Source: Bordetella ansorpii (lineage in GTDB: Bacteria > Pseudomonadota > Gammaproteobacteria > Burkholderiales > Burkholderiaceae_B). From it: a stretch of 64,000 nucleotides of DNA. The DNA lies in the NCBI RefSeq assembly GCF_900078315.1, contig NZ_FKBS01000014.1:432802-496801 (forward strand), in the 5' to 3' direction. This document shows positions 27,538-35,738 of this stretch, piece after piece. The notes beneath the pieces are model-generated. The model worked only from the letters and a program-made list of their open reading frames with translations, was not told the origin of the DNA and made no database searches. A program made the translations under genes and the position numbers. Each line of letters begins with the position of its first letter. The stretch's first letter is position 1.

Positions 27538-28415
27538 GCCAGGCCCGCCTTGCCTTCCAGGCGTTGCTGCAGGTGCCGGCCCACCACGGTCATCGACAGC
27601 GCGAACAGCACGATGGCCAGGCCCGGCATCACCTCGAGCCACCACGCGCGGGTGATGTAGTTGCGTCCGGCATCGAGCAGGGCGCCCCATTCCGGCGCGG
27701 GCGGCGCTACCCCCAGGCCCAGGAACGCCAGGCCCGAGGCCCAGACGATGGCCTGGCCCACGCCCAGCGTCAGCATGGCCACCAGCGGGCTGAGCGCGTT
27801 GGGCAGGATGTGGCGGCGGATCACGCGGGAGTAAGGATGGCCCAGGGCCTTGGCGGCCTCCACGTAGCCCGAGCCGCGCACCGCCAGCACCTGGCCGCGG
27901 ATCATGCGGGCGTAGCCGGGCGCGGTGCCGATGCCGACCGCCACGATCTGCGTACCGACCGTCGTGCCGAACACCGAGACGAAGAGCAAGGCCAGGAAGA
28001 GCGTGGGAAACGCGAACAGCACGTCCAGGAAGCGGCTGATGGCGTTGTCGATCACCCGGTTGGAAAGGCCGGCCGTCACGCCCAGCGCCAGGGCGACCGC
28101 CATGCTCAGCGTGGTGGCGCCCAGGCCGATGGCCAGCGATTGCCGGGCGCCCTCGACCACGCGCGAGTACAGGTCTCGCCCCGCCTGGTCGGTGCCCAGC
28201 AGGTGTTGCCAGGAAGGCGGTTGCAGCGTGGCCCTCAGGTCGAGCTTGTAGGGACTGTGCGTCTGCAGCAAGGCGGGGTCGATGGCGGCGACCAGGAAGA
28301 AGGCGATGACGCCCAGCGCCAGCCATACTCCGGGAGGAATGCCGGCGGGCACGATGCCGCGCCACCGCAGGCGGGTCCAGGGCAGCGGGCGAATGACCAG
28401 TGTGGAGTCGTTCAT
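27534..28415 (-). CDS. Dipeptide-type ABC transporter permease (DppC-like)
   Basis: The 293-residue membrane protein has an extended N-terminus with one helix (LALGVIAFFLVAAIDPALL) and five further helices. It shows the DppC features HLLGTDQAGRDLYSRVVEGAR and the EAA loop YVEAAKALGHPYSRVIRRHILPN. It overlaps the downstream ATPase start by four bases and lies 70 bp after the DppB-like gene. Confidence 0.92.
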   Translation of the reverse strand: MNDSTLVIRPLPWTRLRWRGIVPAGIPPGVWLALGVIAFFLVAAIDPALLQTHSPYKLDLRATLQPPSWQHLLGTDQAGRDLYSRVVEGARQSLAIGLGATTLSMAVALALGVTAGLSNRVIDNAISRFLDVLFAFPTLFLALLFVSVFGTTVGTQIVAVGIGTAPGYARMIRGQVLAVRGSGYVEAAKALGHPYSRVIRRHILPNALSPLVAMLTLGVGQAIVWASGLAFLGLGVAPPAPEWGALLDAGRNYITRAWWLEVMPGLAIVLFALSMTVVGRHLQQRLEGKAGLA

Positions 28416-28485
28416 GCCGGCTCCCTGTGTGCGGCCGGGCGGCGCCGGTGCGAAGGCCTGATACGGTGCAGAGGCAAGTACGGTG

Positions 28486-29466
28486 TCATAGCTTTATCCT
28501 GGGATCGACGATCTGGTAGAGACGGTCCACCAGCAGGTTGGCCAGCAGGTAGATGCCAGCGGAGACGAGGATGATTCCGCAGACCAGCGGGATGTCGCGT
28601 GCCGCCGTGGCGGTGACCAATACGCCGCCGATGCCTTGGCGCGCGAAGACGGCCTCGATCAGCACGGCGCCCGAGAACAGCTTGCCGATGGCCCAGCCCG
28701 ACAGCGTCACGCCGGGCAGGGCGGCGTGGCGCAGCACGTGTCTCAGCCGGACCCCCAGGTCGCTCATGCCGCGCATGCGGGCGGAGGTGACGAAGGGCTG
28801 TTCCAGCACGCGGGTGTATTCGTCCTGGATGACCTGACCGAGGAATCCGGCCAGCGGCAAGGCCAGCGACAGCGTGGGCAGCACCAGTCCGGCCAGCGTG
28901 TTGCGGCCTTCCACGGGGAATATCTGCAACTGGATGGCGAAGACGACCAGCAGGATCGTGCCGATCCAGTAGGGGGGCAGCGTGGCCAGCACCACCTGGA
29001 GGTTGCCGCACAGCCGCGCCCAGCCGTTGCGCCTGCCGGCGGCCGAGACGGTCAGCGCGATGGCGATCAGCCAGGCCGTGGCCAGCGCGCTGAACGTCAG
29101 CACCAGCGTCGGCACGATCTGCGCGGCGATGATGTCGGCCACCTGCGTATGCTGCTGGAATGACGCACCCAGGTCGCCGCGCGCCAGGTTGCCCAGGTAG
29201 CGCAGGTACTGCACCGCCAGCGGCTGGTCGAAGCCGTAGCGGGCGTTGACCGCATCGACCTCGGCCTGCGTGGGATTGGTCAGGTTCCCTGCCGCCAGAT
29301 TGATGATCAGGCGGGCCTTGTCGCCGGGCAGCAGGCTCTGGATGAGGAAGGTGAAGGTCGCGGCGGCCCACAGCACCGCCACCAGCGTCAGCAGGCGGCG
29401 CGCCAGCCATCGCAGTGTCGGCCAGCTTCGCGTCCGCAGGGGGGCGTCAATGAGGACGGTGGTCAT
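28486..29466 (-). CDS. Dipeptide-type ABC transporter permease (DppB-like)
   Basis: The 326-residue membrane protein has an N-terminal helix (LLTLVAVLWAAATFTFLIQ), a periplasmic loop with the DppB pattern (YGFDQPLAVQYLRYLGNLARGDLG) and five further helices. The start at 29466 overlaps the stop of the binding-protein gene; the same frame continues upstream only by overlapping that gene. The C-terminus ends LYQIVDPRIKL, typical of the family. Confidence 0.92.
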   Translation of the reverse strand: MTTVLIDAPLRTRSWPTLRWLARRLLTLVAVLWAAATFTFLIQSLLPGDKARLIINLAAGNLTNPTQAEVDAVNARYGFDQPLAVQYLRYLGNLARGDLGASFQQHTQVADIIAAQIVPTLVLTFSALATAWLIAIALTVSAAGRRNGWARLCGNLQVVLATLPPYWIGTILLVVFAIQLQIFPVEGRNTLAGLVLPTLSLALPLAGFLGQVIQDEYTRVLEQPFVTSARMRGMSDLGVRLRHVLRHAALPGVTLSGWAIGKLFSGAVLIEAVFARQGIGGVLVTATAARDIPLVCGIILVSAGIYLLANLLVDRLYQIVDPRIKL

Positions 29467-31106
29467 TTTTCGAAGTACGCATCGGAGAAGACGGGTTCGC
29501 CCACCGCGCCGCGGGCCAGCCACACGTCCTTCAGTTTCGGATTGGAGGCCAGCGTGACCGGCAGCACGGTGAAGCCGACCACGGCCGCGTTGTCCACGAT
29601 CAACCGCTCGGCCTGCTGGTACAGCTGCGTGCGCCGGGCATCGTCGAAGGTCTGGTCCGCCTGCTCGACCAGTTTCCACAGCGCCGGATCCTGGAAACGC
29701 GAGGCGTTGTTGGCGTTGATCCGGTTCGGCTCGTCGGGGCGCCATGACACGCGGAAGATCTCGGCGGTCGAGGCGACCCAGTAGGCCGGCTGGATCTCGT
29801 AGTCGTTCGGACCACGGTTCTTGCCCGCATACCATTCCGCTTGCGTGGTGGGCAGAAGCTTCACGTCGAAGCCGGATTCACGCGCCTGCTGCTGGATGAT
29901 CTGCAGGGCCTGCACGCCATCGGGCGTGACGTGCGACACCGAGTACGCGATGCGGACCACCAGCGGCTTGCCGTCCTTGGTGCGCAGGCCCTGCGCATCG
30001 CGCGTCGTCCATCCTGCCTCGTCCAGCAGCTTGTTCGCCTGGGCGCTGTCGTAGGGGTACGAGTCGCCCAAGGCCTTGGTGTATTCGGGCGAGCTCTGCG
30101 CCAGCGCGCCGTTGCCCTCGAACGGCACCGAGCCCAGGAACGCCGCCTGCACCGCGCCCTTGCGATCCGAGGCCTGCGCGAAGGCGCGCCGCACGCGCAC
30201 ATCGTCGAAGGGCGGGCGGGCCGTGTTCAGCTGGAAACGCAGCGGCGAGCCGCCGGTGATGTGCTGCTGCACGACGAAGCGCTGATTGGCTTCTTGCCAG
30301 TTCACAGCGGGGATGTCGTAGATGACGTCGGATTCGCCGGACAGCAGCGATCCGTAGCGCACGGTCGGCTCTTTCAGGAACTTCCAGACCAGTCCGTCGA
30401 CGTAGGCCGGTCCCTGGTGCTTCGCATCGGCGGGCGCGGAGTTGTAGTCGGGATTGCGGCGGAACACGACGTCCTGGCCATGATTCCACTTCTCGACGAT
30501 GAAGGGACCCGAGCCGACCGGCTTCTCGCAGTTCACCTTCAGGCCCTGCTTCAGCGCGGTGGGCGACAGGATGCCGTGCACCGAATGCGACAGCACGTTC
30601 AGGAAGGGGTAGTAGGGCTGCTTGAATTCGATGCGCAGGGTCAGCGGTCCGGTCGCGGTCGCCGATTTGAACTGCTCGCCGAAGTACAGGTTGGACGCGT
30701 TGTTGCGGCGGTCCGGATCGCTGCTCAGCCAGCCCGTGAAGTTGTCCACGATGGCCTGCGCGTCCAGGGGCGTGCCGTCCGTGAACTTGACCCCGGGCTT
30801 GATCTCGAAGGTGTAGACCTTGTGGTCATCGGAGATGGTCCAGGACGTGGCCAGCCAGGGCACGATCTTGCCGTCGGCGGTGCGGGACACCAGGTTGTCG
30901 CTGAACTGGCGCTGCAGATACCACTGCTGCACCCAGCCGCCGAACAGGCACGGCGGTTCCTGCAGATGGCCGTATTGGATGATGCCGCCGCGGGCGGGTT
31001 CGCCCGCGGCATGGGCGGCTTGCGCGCAGCCCAGCAGGGCAGCAATGACGGCCGCGGTGCGGAGGGGAAAAGCCAACGATGCGAACGAGTCGGCGGGGCG
31101 CGACAT
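29463..31106 (-). CDS. ABC transporter substrate-binding protein, family 5 (DppA/OppA type)
   Basis: The 547-residue periplasmic protein has a signal peptide (residues about 1-38, ending AAHAAGEPA) and the extracellular family 5 fold, with IVPWLATSWTISDDHKVYTF and the cleft region KFTDGTPLDAQAIVDNF. The start at 31106 is preceded by GGAG on its strand; the longer frame would extend into the monooxygenase gene. It captures the substrate for the DppBCDF-like transporter. The two flanking flavin monooxygenases suggest the ligand is an oxidisable N- or S-compound, not a plain peptide. Confidence 0.9.
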   Translation of the reverse strand: MSRPADSFASLAFPLRTAAVIAALLGCAQAAHAAGEPARGGIIQYGHLQEPPCLFGGWVQQWYLQRQFSDNLVSRTADGKIVPWLATSWTISDDHKVYTFEIKPGVKFTDGTPLDAQAIVDNFTGWLSSDPDRRNNASNLYFGEQFKSATATGPLTLRIEFKQPYYPFLNVLSHSVHGILSPTALKQGLKVNCEKPVGSGPFIVEKWNHGQDVVFRRNPDYNSAPADAKHQGPAYVDGLVWKFLKEPTVRYGSLLSGESDVIYDIPAVNWQEANQRFVVQQHITGGSPLRFQLNTARPPFDDVRVRRAFAQASDRKGAVQAAFLGSVPFEGNGALAQSSPEYTKALGDSYPYDSAQANKLLDEAGWTTRDAQGLRTKDGKPLVVRIAYSVSHVTPDGVQALQIIQQQARESGFDVKLLPTTQAEWYAGKNRGPNDYEIQPAYWVASTAEIFRVSWRPDEPNRINANNASRFQDPALWKLVEQADQTFDDARRTQLYQQAERLIVDNAAVVGFTVLPVTLASNPKLKDVWLARGAVGEPVFSDAYFEK

Positions 31107-31140
31107 GGATAACGGTCTCCAGCGGGAAGCGTAGGGGGAG

Positions 31141-32478
31141 TCAGCCGAGGGTGTCGGCAAGTTCGGGGGCGGGGTGCGGCTGCGGCAGGCCCAAGTGGCC
31201 GCGCAGCGTGTCACTGCGGTATTCGGTGCGGAACAGGCCCTGGCGCTGCAGCAGCGGCACGACGTGATCGACGAAGGCCGGCAGGCCATCGGCCAGGGCG
31301 TCCGGCATCAGATTGAAGCCATCGACGGCGCCCGCCTCGAACCACGCCGCGATGTCGGCGGCGATCTGCTCGGGCGTGCCGGCCAGCACGCGATGGCCGC
31401 CGCCCTGCACGCTGGCCAGTATCTGCCGCACGGTCAGGCCGGCGCGCGCCAGCCGGTCGATGGTGCGGTGATGGCCGATGGAGGACGTCAGGCTTTCGAA
31501 CGGAGGCAACAGGTGCAGGGGGATGGGGGCGTCCAGCGTCAGCTTCGATGCCGGCACCTGGATGCGGCCCGCCAAGGCGCGCAACGCGTTGTCGGGGTCG
31601 AGCAGCTCGTCCAGGCGCGCCTTGCGTGCCAACGCTTCGGCCTCGGTGCCGCCGATGAAGGTGACCAGACCCGGCAGGATGCGTGGCGCGTACTCACGGC
31701 CCAGCTCCCGCGCAAGACTGCGCAGCCGGCGGGCCTCGCGCAGGGCGGTATCGAGATCGCCGGCGGCCGAGAACACGGCATCCGCGTTGCGCGCCGCCAA
31801 TCGCAGGCCTTCGTCCGAGCCGCCTGCCTGCACCAGCACCGGCCGGCCTTGCGGCGAACCGGGATGGGTCAGCACGCCGGTCACGTTGAAGTGTTCGCGG
31901 CCTGCCTGCACGGGCCGCAGTCTTTCGGTATCGCAGAACAGGCCCGAGACCGGGTCGGCGATGACCGCCTCGCGAGGCCAGCTGTCCCACAGGCCCAATA
32001 CGACGTCGACGAACGATTCGGCGCGGGCATAGCGTTGCGCGCGGCCCTGCTCGGCGCCGCCGAAGCTGGCGACCGTCGCGGCGTCCGATGTCGTCACGGC
32101 GTTCCATGCGGCTCGGCCCTGGCTGATCACGTCCAGCGACTGGAAGCGGCGTGCCAGGTTGAAGGGTTCGTTGTAAGTGGTCGACGCGGTGCCGATCAGC
32201 CCGATGTGCGAGGTTTCGCGGGCGATGACGGTCAGCACCAGTGTGGGCTCCAGGCCGTTGGTGGGGGGCTGGCGCGTGATGTCCCAGGGGATGGCGGGAC
32301 GGTCCGCCAGGAACACGGCATCGAGCAGGCCGCGTTCGGCGACCCGGGCGCCCTGCACGTAATGTCCGATGTCCTGGAAGGCATTCGGATTGGTGCCCGG
32401 CCAGCGCCATGCGGCGGAGTGGCCGCCCGCGCCATGCAGGTTCACGCCCAGATGCAGTTGTCGCTCGTTCGCCGGCAT
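31141..32478 (-). CDS. LLM-class flavin-dependent monooxygenase (NtaA/SnaA/DszA type), upstream copy
   Basis: About 445 residues long, with the N-terminal LHLGVNLHGAGGHSAAWRWP, LDVISQGRAAWNAVTTSD and VQAGGSDEGLRLAARNADA segments of the NtaA/DszA group. The ATG at 32478 follows GAGGAA; another in-frame ATG is at 32496. It is the first gene of the operon, 34 bp before the binding-protein gene. The operon therefore begins and ends with a monooxygenase of the same family. Both need an FMN reductase, which I do not see nearby. Confidence 0.9.
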   Translation of the reverse strand: MPANERQLHLGVNLHGAGGHSAAWRWPGTNPNAFQDIGHYVQGARVAERGLLDAVFLADRPAIPWDITRQPPTNGLEPTLVLTVIARETSHIGLIGTASTTYNEPFNLARRFQSLDVISQGRAAWNAVTTSDAATVASFGGAEQGRAQRYARAESFVDVVLGLWDSWPREAVIADPVSGLFCDTERLRPVQAGREHFNVTGVLTHPGSPQGRPVLVQAGGSDEGLRLAARNADAVFSAAGDLDTALREARRLRSLARELGREYAPRILPGLVTFIGGTEAEALARKARLDELLDPDNALRALAGRIQVPASKLTLDAPIPLHLLPPFESLTSSIGHHRTIDRLARAGLTVRQILASVQGGGHRVLAGTPEQIAADIAAWFEAGAVDGFNLMPDALADGLPAFVDHVVPLLQRQGLFRTEYRSDTLRGHLGLPQPHPAPELADTLG

Positions 32479-32711
32479 TTCCTCGATCCGTCCCATCTCG
32501 TTGGAATCGTCTTGTCCAAGACGCCATGACGGTGCGATGCAAGAAAAAATCGGCTGCCGGACGACGCTTGTTTCGTGTGTCGGGAAATGTTGAATGCACG
32601 GCGGCGATTGCTCAATAGCGTGAACAGACCGATGTCTTCTATGGGTATTCCCGGGCGCGTGGATACCCCACGAAAAAGGCGCGAAACACGGGTTTTTCTC
32701 CGCGTCTGGCG

Positions 32712-32753
32712 CCTATGTTTATGCGCGTTTGTTTATGCGCCTATGTTTATGCG
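32712..32753. repeat. Three tandem copies of a 14-bp repeat
   Basis: CCTATGTTTATGCG occurs at 32712-32725 and 32740-32753; the middle copy 32726-32739 (CGTTTGTTTATGCG) differs at the first few bases. The array sits in the 282 bp between the monooxygenase start and the YbaN stop, where I see no gene. It is AT-richer than its surroundings. Confidence 0.75.
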
Positions 32754-32760
32754 TGCGGGC

Positions 32761-33144
32761 TCAGGTTCCCGGCGCGTCGTCTGGATGGGCCGTGCGCGGC
32801 GCCGGCCGCGAGACGACCCACGCCGCACTGGCGGCCATGCCCAGGCCGACGATCACCGCCAGCAGCCACGAGGGATGGGCGCTCCAGAGGAAGATGCCAT
32901 AGCCTGCCGCCATGCCCGCCGACGCGCACGCCTTGCCCTTGCGGCTGATGGCGCCTTGTTCCCGCCATTGCCGCAGCGATGTGCCGAACCTGGGGTGATT
33001 CAGCAGCCAGGCTTCCAGCCTGGGAGACGAGCGCGCGAAGCAGCCCGCCGCCATGATCAGGAAAATGGTCGTGGGCATGACGGGCAGCACCGCGCCGATC
33101 ACGCCCAGCGCGACCATGATCCAGCCCAGAAGCGCCCACGCCAA
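32761..33144 (-). CDS. YbaN family (DUF454) inner membrane protein
   Basis: The protein of about 127 residues has the DUF454 pattern: a first helix LGWIMVALGVIGAVLPVMPTT, then AGCFARSSPRLEAWLLNHPRFG, a basic cytoplasmic segment and two more helices. Function is unknown in the family. The start is uncertain: the apparent first codon is TTG at 33144, there is no in-frame ATG before the first helix, and the ribosome site is weak. Confidence 0.8.
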   Translation of the reverse strand: MAWALLGWIMVALGVIGAVLPVMPTTIFLIMAAGCFARSSPRLEAWLLNHPRFGTSLRQWREQGAISRKGKACASAGMAAGYGIFLWSAHPSWLLAVIVGLGMAASAAWVVSRPAPRTAHPDDAPGT

Positions 33145-33275
33145 CCGTCTTATGGCCGGACTCCTGCCGTGCGGCGGCCGATCGCGGCGGCGGTCGCCAG
33201 GAATGGAATAGGGGGGATGCGGAAAGCCATGGGCCAGAGCATAAGGCCTGCCGCATCCCAGGTGCGGCTGCGGGA

Positions 33276-34031
33276 TCAGATGCCTTGCCCGCCGGACACT
33301 TCGATGCGCTGGGCATTCACCCAGCGGTTGTCCTCGCTCAGCAGGCTGGCGATCATCGGGCCGATGTCGTCCGGCACGCCTACCCGGCCCAGCGCCGTGA
33401 TGCCGGCGAAGAACTGGTTGAAGTCCGGCGTGTCGCGCACGGCGCCGCCGAAGAAGTCGGTCTCGATGGCGCCGGGCGCCACCGTGTTGACCGCGATGCC
33501 CCGGCTGCCCAGCTCCTTGGCCATGTAGACCGACAGCACCTCCACCGCGCCCTTGACGGCCGCATAGGCCGACCAGCCAGGCGCCGACACGCGGGTCAGC
33601 CCCGATGACAGGTTGATGATGCGGCCCCCGTCGGCCAGCAGCGGCAGCAGCGATTGCGTCAGGAAGAACACGCCCTTGAAGTGCACGTCGACCAGTTTGT
33701 CGAACTGGGCGATGGTGGTGTCGCCGAGGGCGGCATAGTCGCCATGGCCGGCGTTGTTGACCAGGTGGTCGAAAGTCTGGCGTGACCAGGTGTCGCGCAA
33801 GGCGGTGCGCAGTTGCCCGGTGAAGGCCGCGAACGCCGTGACGTCGCCCACGTCCAGTTGCAGGGCGACCGCCAGGCGGCCCAGCGCCCGGATTTCGGCC
33901 ACGACCGCCTGTGCCTCGTCGGCGCGGCTGTGATACGTGATGACCACGTCGCCGCCGCGGCGCGCCACGTTCAGGGCGGTGTTGCGGCCCAGGCCACGGC
34001 TGGCGCCGGTAATCAAGGTGATCTTGCTCAT
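33276..34031 (-). CDS. SDR family oxidoreductase
   Basis: The 251-residue classical short-chain dehydrogenase has cofactor loop TGASRGLG near residue 8, NNAGHG near 92, the catalytic Tyr and Lys in YAAVKGAVEVLS (near residue 156), and a C-terminal substrate loop and EVSGGQGI end. Unlike the SDR at 5091 its active site is intact. It is divergent from an AraC-type regulator 152 bp away, which probably controls it. The substrate is unknown. Confidence 0.92.
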   Translation of the reverse strand: MSKITLITGASRGLGRNTALNVARRGGDVVITYHSRADEAQAVVAEIRALGRLAVALQLDVGDVTAFAAFTGQLRTALRDTWSRQTFDHLVNNAGHGDYAALGDTTIAQFDKLVDVHFKGVFFLTQSLLPLLADGGRIINLSSGLTRVSAPGWSAYAAVKGAVEVLSVYMAKELGSRGIAVNTVAPGAIETDFFGGAVRDTPDFNQFFAGITALGRVGVPDDIGPMIASLLSEDNRWVNAQRIEVSGGQGI

Positions 34032-34183
34032 GTGCGACTCCTGTTGAAGAGGAGTGCAGTATCTGGCGCAGGGGCAGGGCCGCGTTGCCGGAAACTGGGT
34101 GTTCTTTGCCTAAACCTCCACGGCCAGAGAACAGGCAGTTTCAACGCGTGCGCACCAAGAAGCAACGCGGTAGCCTAGCCGGC

Positions 34184-35077
34184 ATGACCGCCGCCCTGCT
34201 CGACGCCGTACGCGTCCATTCCCAGTTCCACGCCAACGCCGACGGCGTGTCGCGCACGCCGATTGCCGGGCTGACGACCGTGCGCGCCACGGCGCGCAGC
34301 GGCCTGGTGTACGCGATCTCGCGGCCCATGGTGTGCCTGGTCCTGCAGGGCGGCAAGCACGTCACGATGGGGACGCAAGGGTATGCGTTCTCGGCGGGCG
34401 ATTCACTGTTGATCACGGCCGACGTGCCCACTGTCAGCCAGATCACGCGGGCCAGCGCGGCATCGCCGTATTTCTCGCTGGTGCTGGACCTGGACCTGGC
34501 GTTGATCGCCGAACTGGCGGCGCAGATGCAGGCCACGCGCGGCGCGCACGTGCCGGTAGGCGTCGAACCTACCGACGCCGACGTGGCCGATGCCGCGTTG
34601 CGCCTGATGCGCCTCATCGACCGTCCGGCCTCGGTGCCCATGCTGCACGCGCAACTGGTGCGCGAACTGCACTACTGGCTGTTGATGGGGCGGCATGGGC
34701 CGGCCATACGCCGCCTGGGATGGCCGGGCAGTCATGCGCAACGGGTGGGGCGCGCGGTCGCCCTGCTGCGGGAGCAGTACGCGCAGTCCTTGCCGGTGGA
34801 ACGGTTGGCCTCGGTGGCCGGCATGAGCGCCTCGTCGTTCCACCAGCACTTCCGGGCGACGACGTCCCTATCGCCGCTGCAGTTCCAGAAGCAGCTGCGC
34901 CTGATCGAGGCGCGCCGCCTGATGCTGGCCGAGGGCCTCACCGCCAGCAGCGCCGCGTTCGCCGTCGGTTATGAAAGCGTGCAGCAGTTCACGCGGGAAT
35001 ACGGCCGGCTGTTCGGCCAGCCGCCCGTGCGGGACACGAAGGCGCTGCGCGGCAGGACGCGCGCCGTGGCGGCCTGA
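34184..35077 (+). CDS. AraC family transcriptional regulator
   Basis: The 297-residue protein has an N-terminal AraC_N cupin-like sensor (SRPMVCLVLQGGKHVTMG, then AGDSLLITADVPTVSQI) and a C-terminal double helix-turn-helix (VERLASVAGMSASSFHQHF and AFAVGYESVQQFTREYGRLFG). The ATG at 34184 fits the family start; the frame extends upstream into the intergenic region without good start evidence. It is divergent from the intact SDR gene, a common regulator-target arrangement. Confidence 0.92.
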   Translation: MTAALLDAVRVHSQFHANADGVSRTPIAGLTTVRATARSGLVYAISRPMVCLVLQGGKHVTMGTQGYAFSAGDSLLITADVPTVSQITRASAASPYFSLVLDLDLALIAELAAQMQATRGAHVPVGVEPTDADVADAALRLMRLIDRPASVPMLHAQLVRELHYWLLMGRHGPAIRRLGWPGSHAQRVGRAVALLREQYAQSLPVERLASVAGMSASSFHQHFRATTSLSPLQFQKQLRLIEARRLMLAEGLTASSAAFAVGYESVQQFTREYGRLFGQPPVRDTKALRGRTRAVAA

Positions 35078-35086
35078 GGCGACGGA

Positions 35087-35728
35087 TCAGGTGGCCTTGG
35101 CCCGCGCCGGCTTGCGCACCGCGCGCAGCACTCCGCTGGTGGCGCCGCCGCAATAGAAGCGGTCATCGCCCGCTTCCAGCCCGGAGACGGCCATGCCCGC
35201 CGGCATCTCGATCACGTCCAGCACCTGGCCACTGCGTGGATCGATGTGGCGCAGTTCGCTGGCATCGTCTTCCCATGTGCCGTGCCACAGGCCGCCATCG
35301 GTCCAGGTGATGCCGGTGACATGGCGGTCGCAGCGGATGGTGCGCAGGATCTTGCCCGTTTCCGGATCGACCTGATGGATGCGGCGCGCCGCATATTGTC
35401 CGATCCACAGCGAACCTTCCGCCCAGGCCATGCCCGAGTTCTGGCCTTCCGGCGCGGGCAGGTCGGCCAGCGTTTCTCCGGTTTGCGGATCGAGTTTCAG
35501 GATGCGGTCGCCGACGAACTGGAACAGGTGCCTGCCGTCGAAGGCCGTGCCCGCCTGGGCCGCCATGGCGAAGGTGCGCACGACTTGTCCGCTTTGCGGA
35601 TCCAGCGCGCACAGGCTGTGGCCGGTGGCGAACCACACCCGGCTGCCGTCATAGGAGACCCCATGTATGTCTGCCACATCCGGGAAGGGGCCGTACTCGC
35701 GGATGATGTCGGCTTTGGTCGTGTTCAT
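35087..35728 (-). CDS. Beta-propeller protein (PQQ/Vgb-like repeats), cytoplasmic
   Basis: The 213-residue protein is built of five or so short repeats with the pattern W-x-G/D-x3-I-x2-hydrophobic-DPxTGE/K (for example LDPQTGETLADL, VDPETGKILRTI, IDPRSGQVLDVI). This predicts a small beta-propeller like glutamine cyclotransferase or streptogramin lyase relatives. There is no signal peptide. The ATG at 35728 is chosen; an in-frame ATG three codons upstream is possible. It follows the winged-helix regulator by 10 bp in the same operon, so the two probably act together. Confidence 0.8.
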   Translation of the reverse strand: MNTTKADIIREYGPFPDVADIHGVSYDGSRVWFATGHSLCALDPQSGQVVRTFAMAAQAGTAFDGRHLFQFVGDRILKLDPQTGETLADLPAPEGQNSGMAWAEGSLWIGQYAARRIHQVDPETGKILRTIRCDRHVTGITWTDGGLWHGTWEDDASELRHIDPRSGQVLDVIEMPAGMAVSGLEAGDDRFYCGGATSGVLRAVRKPARAKAT

Positions 35729-35738
35729 GGCTTCCATC

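Noticed and set aside
32761-33316. A longer overlapping frame in the YbaN region on the same strand
   Set aside because: Its translation lacks membrane helices and family pattern; the shorter frame matches DUF454.
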